The notes below the pieces were generated by a model that made no database searches, had not been told where the DNA came from, and saw nothing but the letters and a program-made list of their open reading frames with translations. From contig CACGOO010000010.1 of the NCBI GenBank assembly GCA_902574685.1, positions 1 through 43,789 on the forward strand: a DNA stretch of 43,789 nucleotides, in the 5' to 3' direction. Positions 18,657 through 27,261 of this stretch are shown here, in pieces. Numbering within the stretch: the stretch's first letter is position 1; each line of letters starts with the position of its first letter. The DNA comes from an uncultured Pelagibacteraceae bacterium (GTDB lineage: Bacteria > Pseudomonadota > Alphaproteobacteria > Pelagibacterales > Pelagibacteraceae). The translations under genes and the position numbers were made by a program.

Positions 18657-19220
18657 ATGAATATTAACCAATCTTTAATCATTTATAAATTTCCAGTTTT
18701 ATTTAACATCTTAAATGAAATAAAAAGTAATTTAAATTTTAATATTGAGCATTTTAATACTCCTAAATTTGACAAATCATCGAATGAAGTAAATTCTGTT
18801 GTTATTTCTAGAGAAAAAAAAATTAGATTTGAAAATCAAATAATAATAGATCATTATCCAATTAATATTCAAAAATTAATTGAGATTATTAATATTCATT
18901 TTTTGAAGAACAAATTTATTCAACAAAATAATGTTAAAGCAGGAAAATATTATATTAATTTAAATTCAAGAGTGATGAATTTTAATGAGAAATCATTGCA
19001 GCTTACTGAAAAAGAGATGAAGATCATAAATTTTCTAAGTGGTTCAAAATTTCCCATTTCAATCAATAAACTTCAATCTGAGGTATGGGGTTATAAATCT
19101 AAATTAGAGACTCATACTGTTGAAACACATGTTTATAGATTAAGAAAAAAGGTAGAAAGCAAGTTCAATGATAAATCATTTATTGTCAGCTCTAAAAATG
19201 GATATAAAATCGAAAACTAA
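18657..19220 (+). CDS. OmpR/PhoB-type winged-helix protein with degenerate N-terminal domain
   Basis: With the ATG at 18657 the protein has 187 residues; an upstream in-frame TTG at 18639 would overlap the YkuD gene. The C-terminal ~75 residues are a clear Trans_reg_C winged helix: LTEKEMKIINFL, INKLQSEVWGYK, THTVETHVYRLRKKVE and VSSKNGYKI. The N-terminal ~100 residues have a spacing of strands and helices that recalls a response-regulator receiver but show no phospho-acceptor Asp pocket. It is probably a transcription factor not controlled by classical phosphorylation. No histidine kinase gene is nearby. Confidence 0.8.
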   Translation: MNINQSLIIYKFPVLFNILNEIKSNLNFNIEHFNTPKFDKSSNEVNSVVISREKKIRFENQIIIDHYPINIQKLIEIINIHFLKNKFIQQNNVKAGKYYINLNSRVMNFNEKSLQLTEKEMKIINFLSGSKFPISINKLQSEVWGYKSKLETHTVETHVYRLRKKVESKFNDKSFIVSSKNGYKIEN

Positions 19221-19326
19221 AAAAAATATAATTGCTAAGGATTTATTCACAAAAAAATATAAACCTAGGGTAATACGACCTAAAAAGGGCAAAGGAAGTT
19301 ACAACAGAAAAAAATCTAAAGTCTAG
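19198..19326 (+). CDS. arfA: ArfA-like alternative ribosome-rescue factor (42 aa)
   Basis: This small gene starts with ATG inside the end of the winged-helix gene (23-bp overlap, different frame) and encodes 42 residues with about 40% Lys/Arg. The segment KDLFTKKYKPRVIRPKKGKG, followed by SYNRKK, matches the ArfA core, which in E. coli reads [21 protein letters not shown]. ArfA recruits RF2 to ribosomes stalled on mRNAs lacking a stop codon. The E. coli protein has an extra C-terminal part that is absent here. The stop overlaps the 3' end of the convergent adenosine kinase gene. Identification is by motif memory only. Confidence 0.72.
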   Translation: MDIKSKTKKNIIAKDLFTKKYKPRVIRPKKGKGSYNRKKSKV

Positions 19327-20245
19327 CACCCATCTGCTGAATTACTTTAGAAGACAATTCTCTACCTTTATCTAAACAATCTGCAGTGTTGAAATTATTT
19401 AAATATCCATGAAGAAATCCAGCTGCAAATAGATCGCCTGCACCTGTAAGATCCTTTATTTTTAGATTTTTTTTTATACCAACCTCTGTAATTTTATCCC
19501 CTATAATTGATACAGCTCCTTTTTCTCCACGAGTGATTACTAAAAGTTTTTTCAAGCTCCTTCCAAAATCAATTACTTGATCAAATCTTTTAGCATCAAT
19601 TAGTGACATCATTTCTTGTTCATTAGCAAACGTAATATCTAATTTATTTTTTACTAAATCTAAAAAATGCAACTTATGCCTATCCACACAAAATTGATCT
19701 GATAAAGACATTGCAACTTTATTTGCTTTATTAATAGCTTTTTCAAACGCTTTTTTTGGTTCACCTTCATCCCACAAATATCCCTCTAGAAATATCATTT
19801 CAGCTCGTTTTACAACATCCCCATTTACATCATTTTCATTGATCTTTCCTGCCGTTCCCAAAAAAGTACACATTGTTCTTTCTGAGTCAGGGGTCACTAA
19901 AATTAAACAAGTCCCTGTTGGTAATTCTTCTTTCTTCTTTGAATAAAAATATTCAACATTCTCTGATTTTAAACCATCTTCATAATTACTTCCTAGTTCG
20001 TCATCACTAACCTTACCAATAAAACCAACTTTATTACCGAGTTGAGATAATCCTACAATAGAATTTGCTACTGATCCTCCTGATATAGTTTTTTCAATTC
20101 TAAGATTAGATAACATATTCTTAAATTCCTGATCATCAAAAATAAGCTTCATGGTACCTTTAGTTAAATTATTTTGTTCGATAAAACTTTCGTTAACTTT
20201 GCAAATAACATCTACAATTGCGTTTCCAATGCCTAGAATTTTCAT
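19316..20245 (-). CDS. Adenosine kinase (PfkB/ribokinase family)
   Basis: This 309-residue PfkB-family sugar/nucleoside kinase has an N-terminal ILGIGNAIVDVICKV, the glycine-rich ISGGSVANSIVGLSQLG (near residue 55), and the catalytic DLTGAGDLFAAGFLHGYL with the DTGAGD-type anion hole and base Asp. This subtype is generally annotated as adenosine kinase in Alphaproteobacteria and probably phosphorylates adenosine to AMP for salvage. The exact substrate cannot be fixed from the sequence. It follows nth with a 1-bp gap on the minus strand. Confidence 0.85.
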   Translation of the reverse strand: MKILGIGNAIVDVICKVNESFIEQNNLTKGTMKLIFDDQEFKNMLSNLRIEKTISGGSVANSIVGLSQLGNKVGFIGKVSDDELGSNYEDGLKSENVEYFYSKKKEELPTGTCLILVTPDSERTMCTFLGTAGKINENDVNGDVVKRAEMIFLEGYLWDEGEPKKAFEKAINKANKVAMSLSDQFCVDRHKLHFLDLVKNKLDITFANEQEMMSLIDAKRFDQVIDFGRSLKKLLVITRGEKGAVSIIGDKITEVGIKKNLKIKDLTGAGDLFAAGFLHGYLNNFNTADCLDKGRELSSKVIQQMGARL

Positions 20246-20246
20246 T

Positions 20247-20900
20247 TTAAGCTTTCTTTGTTTTAATTGGTTTTTTTCTTTTAGGATAACAAGAAGTACA
20301 AATTTTACAAGAAATACCGTAACACTCTCTCGCTTTACAATATTCCCTGCCGTAATAAATTATTTGAAGATGGAGTTTGTTCCAATATTTTTTTGGAAAT
20401 AAACGCTTTAAATCTTTTTCTGTTTGAACAACATTTTTTCCATTAGTTAAACCCCAACGTTGAGCAAGTCTATGTATATGAGTATCTATTGGAAATGCAG
20501 GATATCCAAAACCTTGGGACATAACTACACTTGCTGTTTTGTGTCCCACCCCAGGCAACTCCTCCAACTCCTCAAATGTTTTTGGAACCCTACCATTATA
20601 TTTTTCGACTAACGTCTTTGACAAATTATAAACGCTCTTTGCCTTAACTCTAAAAATTCCAATACTTCTTATTAATTTTTCTATTTTCTTTCTTCCAAGC
20701 TTAACGAAATGCCTAGGTTTATTGTATCTTGGATAAATATTTTTTGTAACATTATTAACATTTACATCTGTACATTGAGCCGAAAGTAAAACAGATATTA
20801 AAAGAGTGAATATATTTCTATGTTTTAATGGTATAGGTGTTGTTGGATAGGTTTTATTAAGTATTCTTAAAACTATTTTAGCCCTTTGAACTTCATTCAT
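20247..20900 (-). CDS. nth: Endonuclease III (DNA glycosylase/AP lyase)
   Basis: Nth removes oxidised pyrimidines and cleaves abasic sites. The 217-residue protein has LLISVLLSAQCTDVNVN, the helix-hairpin-helix LEELPGVGHKTASVV with catalytic Lys121, and PIDTHIHRLAQRWGL with catalytic Asp139. The C-terminal cysteines (188, 193, 198, 201, 204) should hold the 4Fe-4S cluster, but their spacing differs from the C-x6-C-x2-C-x5-C of E. coli. Start and dapB stop overlap by one base, so it belongs to the dapB-nth-adenosine kinase run. Confidence 0.93.
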   Translation of the reverse strand: MNEVQRAKIVLRILNKTYPTTPIPLKHRNIFTLLISVLLSAQCTDVNVNNVTKNIYPRYNKPRHFVKLGRKKIEKLIRSIGIFRVKAKSVYNLSKTLVEKYNGRVPKTFEELEELPGVGHKTASVVMSQGFGYPAFPIDTHIHRLAQRWGLTNGKNVVQTEKDLKRLFPKKYWNKLHLQIIYYGREYCKARECYGISCKICTSCYPKRKKPIKTKKA

Positions 20901-21675
20901 TATTTAAAATTCAAAAGATTTCTCATCGAATAAAGGCCTGGTTTTTTTTTAAATAACCATTTTGCAGCAGTTATTGCTCCATCTGAATATAAAGCTCTGT
21001 CAAAAGCTTCGTGGTTCAATGTAATTATTTCTTTTCCACTTGAAAAAGTAACTTCATGTTCACCAATAATCTCACCTTTTCTTATTGAATTAAAATTAAT
21101 TTTTTTTCCGTAAGGAAAATTTTTTTTGTTTAAATATTTTTTTCCTACTATTTTATAAAAGTCTTTATTTTTTCCTACAGCAATTCCCTTTCCAAGCATT
21201 AAAGCCGTACCTGATGGATGATCTTTTTTATGTTTGTGATGAACCTCAAAAACTTTACTTAGATAATTACTGCCGAGTGATGCCGATGTAATCTCCGTTA
21301 AGTACATGAGTAAATTAATTCCAAGGCTCATATTTCCTGCTTTTAAAATTGGGATTTTTTTTGAAAACTTCTTTATTAAATCTTCCTCTTTTTTGTAAAA
21401 CCTGTTGTACCAATAACTACTTTCTTTTTTAACTTTGTGGCTATATTCAAAACTTCGAATGTACATTTTGGAATTGTGAAATCTATTATTACATTCGCTT
21501 TACCAAGAGCTTTTTCAGTATTTAATTCAGGTTTTATTCCACTAATCTTCTTATTAATCGTTCTATTTTCTGTGAGAGCAACCAATCTGGTAGATTTATC
21601 TTTAATAGCAGATTTAATGAGCTGTTGACCCATTCTTCCCATACATCCTGTTATGGCTAGATTAATTTTACCCAT
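20900..21675 (-). pseudogene. dapB: 4-hydroxy-tetrahydrodipicolinate reductase, apparent one-base frameshift
   Basis: Two frames together make one complete DapB, an enzyme of lysine and diaminopimelate synthesis. The N-terminal part (21675 to about 21390) has the NAD(P)-binding INLAITGCMGRMGQQLI and VVIGTTGFTKK. The C-terminal part (about 21392 to 20900) has AGNMSLGINLLMYL, VFEVHHKHKKDHPSGTALML and LYSDGAITAAKWL. The break falls in a six-base A-run (T6 on the plus strand, 21389-21394); one extra A restores a 258-residue protein of normal size. The otherwise intact conserved motifs argue for a sequencing error or a slippage-decoded gene rather than an old pseudogene. Confidence 0.88.
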
Positions 21676-21702
21676 TATAGTATTTTAGATTAGCACTATT
21701 GA

Positions 21703-22827
21703 TTAGTTTTTCCAGAAACTTTTAGCTTTTTGAAAGAATTTTTTTATGCTTGGGTTAGATTTTTCGTTTTCAATTTCTCTAAATTTTTCAAGTAATTCTT
21801 TTTGCTCTTTATTTAATGATACTGGAACTTCCGTATTTACTTGAATATATAAGTCGCCAAAATCATTACCCCTCATATAAGGCATTCCTTTGCCTCTTAG
21901 TCTAAATTGCTTACCGCTTTGTGTTCCAGCAGGTATCTTAATTTTAGCTTTACCACCATCGATTGTTGGAATTTCAATTGAAGTACCTAAGGCAGCATCT
22001 GCAATAGAAACTGGACATTCAAAAAATAAATTTTCATCGGATCTTTTAAATAAGTCATGAGAATGAACATTTATGAACAGGTATAAATCACCACTACTAC
22101 TGCCTCTTGATCCAGCCTCACCTTTTCCTGAAAGTCTAATTCTGGTTCCATCATCTACACCTTTTGGGATAGTAACAGATAATCTTTTTGAAGCCTGTTG
22201 TTTGCCTTGTCCATTACAACTAGAGCAAGGGTGAGTGATTTCCTCTCCTGCTCCAGCGCATTGAGGACATGTTTGCTGAACTGTAAAAAAACCTTGGCTT
22301 GATCTTACTTGACCATGACCACCACACATCGAGCATACTCCAGCTTGATGACCAGGTTTTGAACCCGACCCACTACAAGTATTACATTTTTCAGATGTAG
22401 AAAATTTTATATCTTGTTTCTTTCCAGAAAAGGCCTCTTCCAAAGAAATTGATAAATCATATCTCAAATCCGATCCTCTATTATTAGACTTTCTTGATCT
22501 ACGGCCTCCTCCAAAACCCTCTCCAAAAAAGTCTTCAAAAATATCAGAGAAATGATTTGAAAAATCGAAATTTCCAAATCCACCTCTCCCACCACCTCCA
22601 TTTTCAAAAGCTGCGTGACCGAAATTATCGTAATTTTGTTTTCTTTCAGAATTGGAAAGTACATGATATGCTTCTGATGCTTCTTTAAATTTTTCCTCTG
22701 CAGCTTTATCACCTTTATTTTTATCTGGATGATATTTAACTGCAAGTTTTCTGTAAGCTGATTTTATTTGATCTGCTGAAGCGCTCTTATTAACACCTAA
22801 AACTTCGTAATAATCTCTTTTTGCCAT
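21703..22827 (-). CDS. dnaJ: Chaperone DnaJ
   Basis: DnaJ is the Hsp40 co-chaperone of DnaK. The 374-residue protein has the J domain with HPD at 33-35, a Gly/Phe-rich linker, four CxxCxGxG zinc repeats (beginning [24 protein letters not shown] and CSSCNGQG), and the C-terminal substrate domains with [17 protein letters not shown]. It follows dnaK after 28 bp on the minus strand, so grpE-dnaK-dnaJ is likely one heat-shock transcript. Confidence 0.98.
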   Translation of the reverse strand: MAKRDYYEVLGVNKSASADQIKSAYRKLAVKYHPDKNKGDKAAEEKFKEASEAYHVLSNSERKQNYDNFGHAAFENGGGGRGGFGNFDFSNHFSDIFEDFFGEGFGGGRRSRKSNNRGSDLRYDLSISLEEAFSGKKQDIKFSTSEKCNTCSGSGSKPGHQAGVCSMCGGHGQVRSSQGFFTVQQTCPQCAGAGEEITHPCSSCNGQGKQQASKRLSVTIPKGVDDGTRIRLSGKGEAGSRGSSSGDLYLFINVHSHDLFKRSDENLFFECPVSIADAALGTSIEIPTIDGGKAKIKIPAGTQSGKQFRLRGKGMPYMRGNDFGDLYIQVNTEVPVSLNKEQKELLEKFREIENEKSNPSIKKFFQKAKSFWKN

Positions 22828-22855
22828 AACATGTTATAGACAAACAGTTGTTTTA

Positions 22856-24778
22856 TTAGGCGCTTTTTTCTTTATTTTCGTCTTTTACTTCTTCAAAATC
22901 TGCATCAACAACGTTATCGTCTTTCGTATCTTCTTTCTTTGCGTCTTTTGGAGCATCTTTAGGTTTTGCACCTTGTTGTGATTTATAAATTGCTTCACCT
23001 AATTTCATTGATGCCTGAACTAAATCTTGTGTTTTCTTTTTTATTTCTTCAACATCAGTTCCTTTTAAAGCATTTCTTAAATTTGCTGACGCATCTTCAA
23101 TAGCTTTTTTATCTGCGTCTGAAACTTTACTTCCATGCTCTTTTAAATTTTTTTCAGTTGAGTGTATTAACGTATCAGCTTGGTTTCTTGCGTCTACAGC
23201 TTCTCTTTTCTTTTTATCTTCTTCTTTATTTGACTCTGCATCTTTTACCATTTGATTAATTTCTTCATCACTTAAACCTCCAGATGCTTGAATTTGAATT
23301 TTTTGTTCTTTACCAGTCCCTTTGTCTTTGGCTGAGACATTGACAATACCATTTGCATCTATGTCAAATGTTACTTCAATTTGAGGAACTCCTCTTGGTG
23401 CAGGAGCTATTCCGACTAGTTCAAAGTTTCCCAATACTTTATTATCAGAGGCCATCTCCCTTTCACCCTGAAGAACTCTAATTGATACTGCTGGTTGATT
23501 ATCTTCTGCAGTGGAAAATACTTGGCTTTTTTTGGTTGGTATTGTTGTATTTTTATCTATTAATTTTGTAGATACACCGCCTAAAGTCTCTATTCCTAAA
23601 GATAAAGGAGTTACATCAAGTAGCAATACATCTTTTACATCACCTTGTAATACTCCTGCTTGAATCGCTGCTCCCATAGCAACAACTTCATCAGGATTTA
23701 CAGATTTGTTAGGATCTTTCCCAAAGAAATTTTTAACTTCTTCTATAACTTTTGGCATTCTGGTCATACCACCAACTAGTACTATTTCATCCACTTCGCT
23801 TGCAGATAAACCTGCATCTTTTAAAGCAGTTTTACATGGTGGAATAGTTCTTGAAATTAGATCTTCAACTAAAGCCTCAAGCTTCGCTCTTGTCATTTTT
23901 AAGTTAATATGTTTCGGCCCAGTTTTGTCAGCTGTAATAAATGGCAAATTTATCTCTGTTTGGGTAGCTGATGAAAGCTCTATTTTTGCTTTTTCTGCAG
24001 CTTCTTTTAATCTTTGTAAAGCTAATTTATCCGATTTTAAATCAATACCATTTTCTTTTTTAAATTCTGAAAGTAAGTAATCAACTATTGCATTATCAAA
24101 ATCTTCTCCACCTAAAAATGTATCACCATTAGTTGACTTAACTTCAAATACTCCATCACCTAATTCAAGAATTGAAACATCAAATGTTCCTCCACCCAAG
24201 TCATAGACTGCTATCTTCTTATTTGCTTTTTTGTCTAAACCATAAGCAAGGGATGCTGCTGTAGGTTCATTTATAATTCTTAAAACTTCAAGGCCAGCTA
24301 TCTTACCCGCATCTTTAGTAGCTTGTCTCTGAGCATCATTAAAATATGCTGGAACAGTAATTACAGCTTGTTTCACTTCAGAACCTAAATATTTTTCTGC
24401 TGTCTCTTTCATTTTTTGAAGTGTGAAAGCTGAAATTTGTGATGGCGAATATTTTTGCCCTTTTGCCTCAATCCACGCGTCGCCTTTATCAGAATTAACT
24501 ATTTTAAAAGGTGCGGTCTCAACATCTTTTTTTACAGTTGGATCGTCAAAGTTTCTTCCAATTAGTCTTTTAACTGCAAATATTGTATTTTCAGGATTTG
24601 TAACTGCTTGTCTTTTTGCAGGTTGACCTATTAATTTTTCACCTTCATCTGTAAATGCAACAACTGAAGGCGTTGTTCTTGCTCCCTCAGCATTTTCTAA
24701 AACTTTTGCTTGTGTTCCCTCCATAACGGCTACACAAGAATTTGTTGTTCCTAAATCTATTCCTATAACTTTACTCAT
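22856..24778 (-). CDS. dnaK: Chaperone DnaK (Hsp70)
   Basis: DnaK is the ATP-dependent Hsp70. The 640-residue protein has [18 protein letters not shown] at the N-terminus, [44 protein letters not shown]-like [12 protein letters not shown], the linker [18 protein letters not shown], and the C-terminal acidic tail [14 protein letters not shown]. The 61-bp gap to grpE shows no distinct promoter or operator. Base composition is slightly richer in G+C than its neighbours, as expected for a highly expressed gene. Confidence 0.99.
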   Translation of the reverse strand: MSKVIGIDLGTTNSCVAVMEGTQAKVLENAEGARTTPSVVAFTDEGEKLIGQPAKRQAVTNPENTIFAVKRLIGRNFDDPTVKKDVETAPFKIVNSDKGDAWIEAKGQKYSPSQISAFTLQKMKETAEKYLGSEVKQAVITVPAYFNDAQRQATKDAGKIAGLEVLRIINEPTAASLAYGLDKKANKKIAVYDLGGGTFDVSILELGDGVFEVKSTNGDTFLGGEDFDNAIVDYLLSEFKKENGIDLKSDKLALQRLKEAAEKAKIELSSATQTEINLPFITADKTGPKHINLKMTRAKLEALVEDLISRTIPPCKTALKDAGLSASEVDEIVLVGGMTRMPKVIEEVKNFFGKDPNKSVNPDEVVAMGAAIQAGVLQGDVKDVLLLDVTPLSLGIETLGGVSTKLIDKNTTIPTKKSQVFSTAEDNQPAVSIRVLQGEREMASDNKVLGNFELVGIAPAPRGVPQIEVTFDIDANGIVNVSAKDKGTGKEQKIQIQASGGLSDEEINQMVKDAESNKEEDKKKREAVDARNQADTLIHSTEKNLKEHGSKVSDADKKAIEDASANLRNALKGTDVEEIKKKTQDLVQASMKLGEAIYKSQQGAKPKDAPKDAKKEDTKDDNVVDADFEEVKDENKEKSA

Positions 24779-24839
24779 AATTAATCCTGTTTGATGCTCA
24801 TATAAGTGTTAATTTTACAACTACAACCATAATAAATAA

Positions 24840-25478
24840 TTAATTTTTTACCTCTTTTTCCTCATTTTCTTGGTTTTTTTGGTTATTCTGTTTATCTTCA
24901 ACTTTTTTTTTAGATACAGCTACTAACGAAGGTCTTAGTAACCTATCCTTCATCATAAAACCTTTTTGAATTTCTTGGACTATTGTGCCATGATCTTTGG
25001 TATCATCTTCGACTTCCATCATAGCCTGATGTAAATTTGGATCCAATTTTTCGTTAATTGCTTTTATCGGTTCAATATTATTTTTTTTGAAAATTGAAAT
25101 CATATCTTTATTAATAATATCAATGTGCTCTATTAATTTTTTTAGTGTGTCTTTATCTTTTATAGTTTCGTCATTTTCCAGTGTTTGTTTTGATCTCTCT
25201 AAATTATCTAAAAGACTTAACGTTTCTCTTGCAAATGAAAATCCACCATATTCAAAAGCTTCATCTTTCTCTTTTTCAAATCTTCTTCTTTGATTTTCCA
25301 TTTCAGCAAATGTTCTAGCAACTTTATCTTTAAGGTTTGCAATTTCATCCTCAGTTGAAAGTTGTTCTTCTTCCTCTTTTTTTCCAGTCTCATCAGGGGC
25401 CTGTTTATCTTTACTTAGGTCTGAGTTTTTGTCTTTTAAATTTTGATCTTCTTTATTTAGTGTTTCTTCTTTTTCCAT
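24840..25478 (-). CDS. grpE: Nucleotide-exchange factor GrpE
   Basis: GrpE releases ADP from DnaK. The 212-residue protein has a charged, low-complexity N-terminus (residues 1-50), the long coiled coil LKDKVARTFAEMENQRRRFE, then ARETLSLLDNLER, NLHQAMMEVED and QKGFMMKDRLLRPSLVAVSK, which are the family signatures. It starts the grpE-dnaK-dnaJ run. No hrcA gene lies upstream; instead rdgB is divergent across a 36-bp gap. Confidence 0.96.
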   Translation of the reverse strand: MEKEETLNKEDQNLKDKNSDLSKDKQAPDETGKKEEEEQLSTEDEIANLKDKVARTFAEMENQRRRFEKEKDEAFEYGGFSFARETLSLLDNLERSKQTLENDETIKDKDTLKKLIEHIDIINKDMISIFKKNNIEPIKAINEKLDPNLHQAMMEVEDDTKDHGTIVQEIQKGFMMKDRLLRPSLVAVSKKKVEDKQNNQKNQENEEKEVKN

Positions 25479-25486
25479 TACAGTCT

Positions 25487-25514
25487 ATATGGTAAGAAAT
25501 TCATGAAATTCTAG
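25487..25514 (-). promoter_or_regulatory. Candidate sigma-32-type heat-shock promoter for grpE-dnaK-dnaJ
   Basis: Read on the minus strand, CTAGAAT (25514-25508) and ACCATAT (25493-25487) are separated by 14 bp. They match 5 of 7 and 6 of 7 bases of the classical RpoH consensus (CTTGAAA and CCCATNT). A start point 6-8 bases downstream would leave almost no leader before the grpE ATG at 25478. I found no CIRCE element nearby. The match is by eye in AT-rich DNA and could be chance. Confidence 0.33.
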
Positions 25515-26117
25515 ATGTTTAAAAAAAAAAATAAAGAAATCGTAGTAGGGTCAAATAATGACGGAAAAATAAAAGAAATTAAAGATTTACTGCCTAAATA
25601 CTACAATATTACTTCTCCAAAAGACTATGGTCTCAAAAGCCCCAAAGAGAATGGAAATACTTTTCTAAAAAATTCTTTAATTAAAGCGAAGTATTTTTCA
25701 AAAAAAACAAAAAAAATTTGTATCGCAGATGACTCTGGGCTTGAAATTGATTTGTTAAATAATCAACCAGGTATTTTTTCAGCAAGATGGGGTGGAAAAA
25801 AAGGTGATTTTAATTTGGCAATATCCAAAGTATATCAAAGACTATCGAAGGTAGATAAAAACTGGAAGTCAAAAAAGATCAAAGCAAGATTTATTTGTGC
25901 ATTAACTGTTTATGGATTAAAAAAAAATCCGATCCAATCTTTAGGAGTCATTAATGGAAGAATTTCAAAAAAAAAAATTGGAGATAAAGGTTTTGGCTAT
26001 GATCCAATTTTTATTCCTGAAAATAAAAGATTAACATTTGGTCAAATGAGTCAAAAATTAAAATTTAAAAATGATCACAGGGCGCAAGCTTTTAAAAAAA
26101 TTAAAAAATTTCTTTAA
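25515..26117 (+). CDS. rdgB: XTP/dITP pyrophosphatase (RdgB/HAM1)
   Basis: This house-cleaning pyrophosphatase hydrolyses non-canonical purine triphosphates. The 200-residue protein has the N-terminal IVVGSNNDGKIKEIKDLL, ENGNTFLKNSLIKAKY, the metal-binding ICIADDSGLEID, PGIFSARWGG and the C-terminal GFGYDPIFIPE with FGQMS. It is divergent from grpE. Its 3' end overlaps the convergent penicillin-binding-protein activator gene by 17 bp. Confidence 0.96.
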   Translation: MFKKKNKEIVVGSNNDGKIKEIKDLLPKYYNITSPKDYGLKSPKENGNTFLKNSLIKAKYFSKKTKKICIADDSGLEIDLLNNQPGIFSARWGGKKGDFNLAISKVYQRLSKVDKNWKSKKIKARFICALTVYGLKKNPIQSLGVINGRISKKKIGDKGFGYDPIFIPENKRLTFGQMSQKLKFKNDHRAQAFKKIKKFL

Positions 26118-27258
26118 AATTTTTCTCCTGTATTTCATAAAAGTTTAATTGGTGAGTGATTGTTTTTCTATTTATTTCAAAGATACCTATTTTTCCTTTA
26201 AATTTATTTTTCTTATTGAATAAATTTTCATTAGCCTTGAAATCATTATTTATTAACAAGTAATATACTAGACCTATTAGATCATAACTTAAAAATGAAA
26301 TTTGATTTGGTGTAGTTTTGAAGTTTTGAATATATTCTTTTTGAAATATTTCAAAATTATCTTTATTTATTGATGGGAAATATATTGGATGCAATGAAGT
26401 CTCCTTTAAAAGGCTTTCATCAAACCATTGATTCAAAGTAATGTATTTAATTCTTTCCGAAGATACATCAGTATATAATAATGATGTAGCAACACTTTTT
26501 AGACTTTCACTAAAATCAGCAATTATTACTGAGTCAAAATTAATGAAACCTAAAGTATCTTTTTTTTTTAATTAATATATCTTTTTTTTTTTATTGAAAG
26601 TATTTGAATTTTCTATTCTTTTAATTTCATTTTCTAAATTTTGTTTTCTTTGTTGATACCTTGTTAAATCTTCTATTTGCTTTGTTAATAATGTTGGGTC
26701 TTTGTTATAAATAAATTTTTCTTTTAATATTAAATTAGATTTCTTTATAGCTATTTCAATTTCTTTTTTATAATCTGTTTCAGGAATTAAAAATATTGTA
26801 TTTTTTAAATTATTTTCACTTAAATATTTTTTTATTGTATTTATTTGTGATATTGCATTTACTCCTGCAGAAATTACATTATTTGGATTATTTCTAATTT
26901 TGTTTGTAAAAGATAAAAATGTTACTTCATTCAATTCATCTAAATATTTATTACTTTCATTAAATACTGGTCCAATTATTGTTTTTACGCCATTATTATA
27001 GAGCTCATTTGAGACTTTTAATGCATCTATCGGGTTTGCTTTGGTATCTTTAGGTATTATCATTATTCGGTCATCATTAATTTTATTTAACGCCATTCTT
27101 GTAGATTTAAGAATTGAATTACCAATATATGAATATTCACCTGATAAAGGTACGATTAAACCTATTTTTATTTTTTCTTCTGAAATTGCTTTATGATTTG
27201 AAAAAACGATTATAAGAAGAATTTTTAAAAATATGATATATAATTTTTTCATCGTCAT
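26101..27258 (-). pseudogene. Penicillin-binding-protein activator (LpoA-like), broken at two A-runs
   Basis: Two open frames join into one 385-residue protein of the type-1 periplasmic-binding fold used by LpoA/penicillin-binding-protein activators. The N-terminal part has a signal peptide (IIFLKILLIIVFSNHKAISE), then IKIGLIVPLSGEYSYIGNSI and KTIIGPVFNES. The C-terminal part reads DTLGFINFDSVIIADFSES, SLLYTDVSSERIKYITLNQW and ISFLSYDLIGLVYYL. Between them lie an A11 run (26582-26592) and an A10 run (26560-26569), 12 bp apart. One extra base in the first and one fewer in the second restore the frame exactly. rsmI is divergent 3 bp away, as is usual for this family. It may be a functional gene with sequencing errors or slippage. 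Confidence 0.75.
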
Positions 27259-27261
27259 TAA

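Noticed and set aside
21690-21697. TTAGCACT next to dnaJ resembles one half of a CIRCE element.
   Set aside because: No inverted GAGTGCTAA partner follows, and it lies at the 3' end of dnaJ and not upstream of a chaperone operon.
23706-24080. Plus-strand ORF of 124 codons inside dnaK.
   Set aside because: It is the complement of highly conserved DnaK codons, a well-known type of spurious antisense frame.
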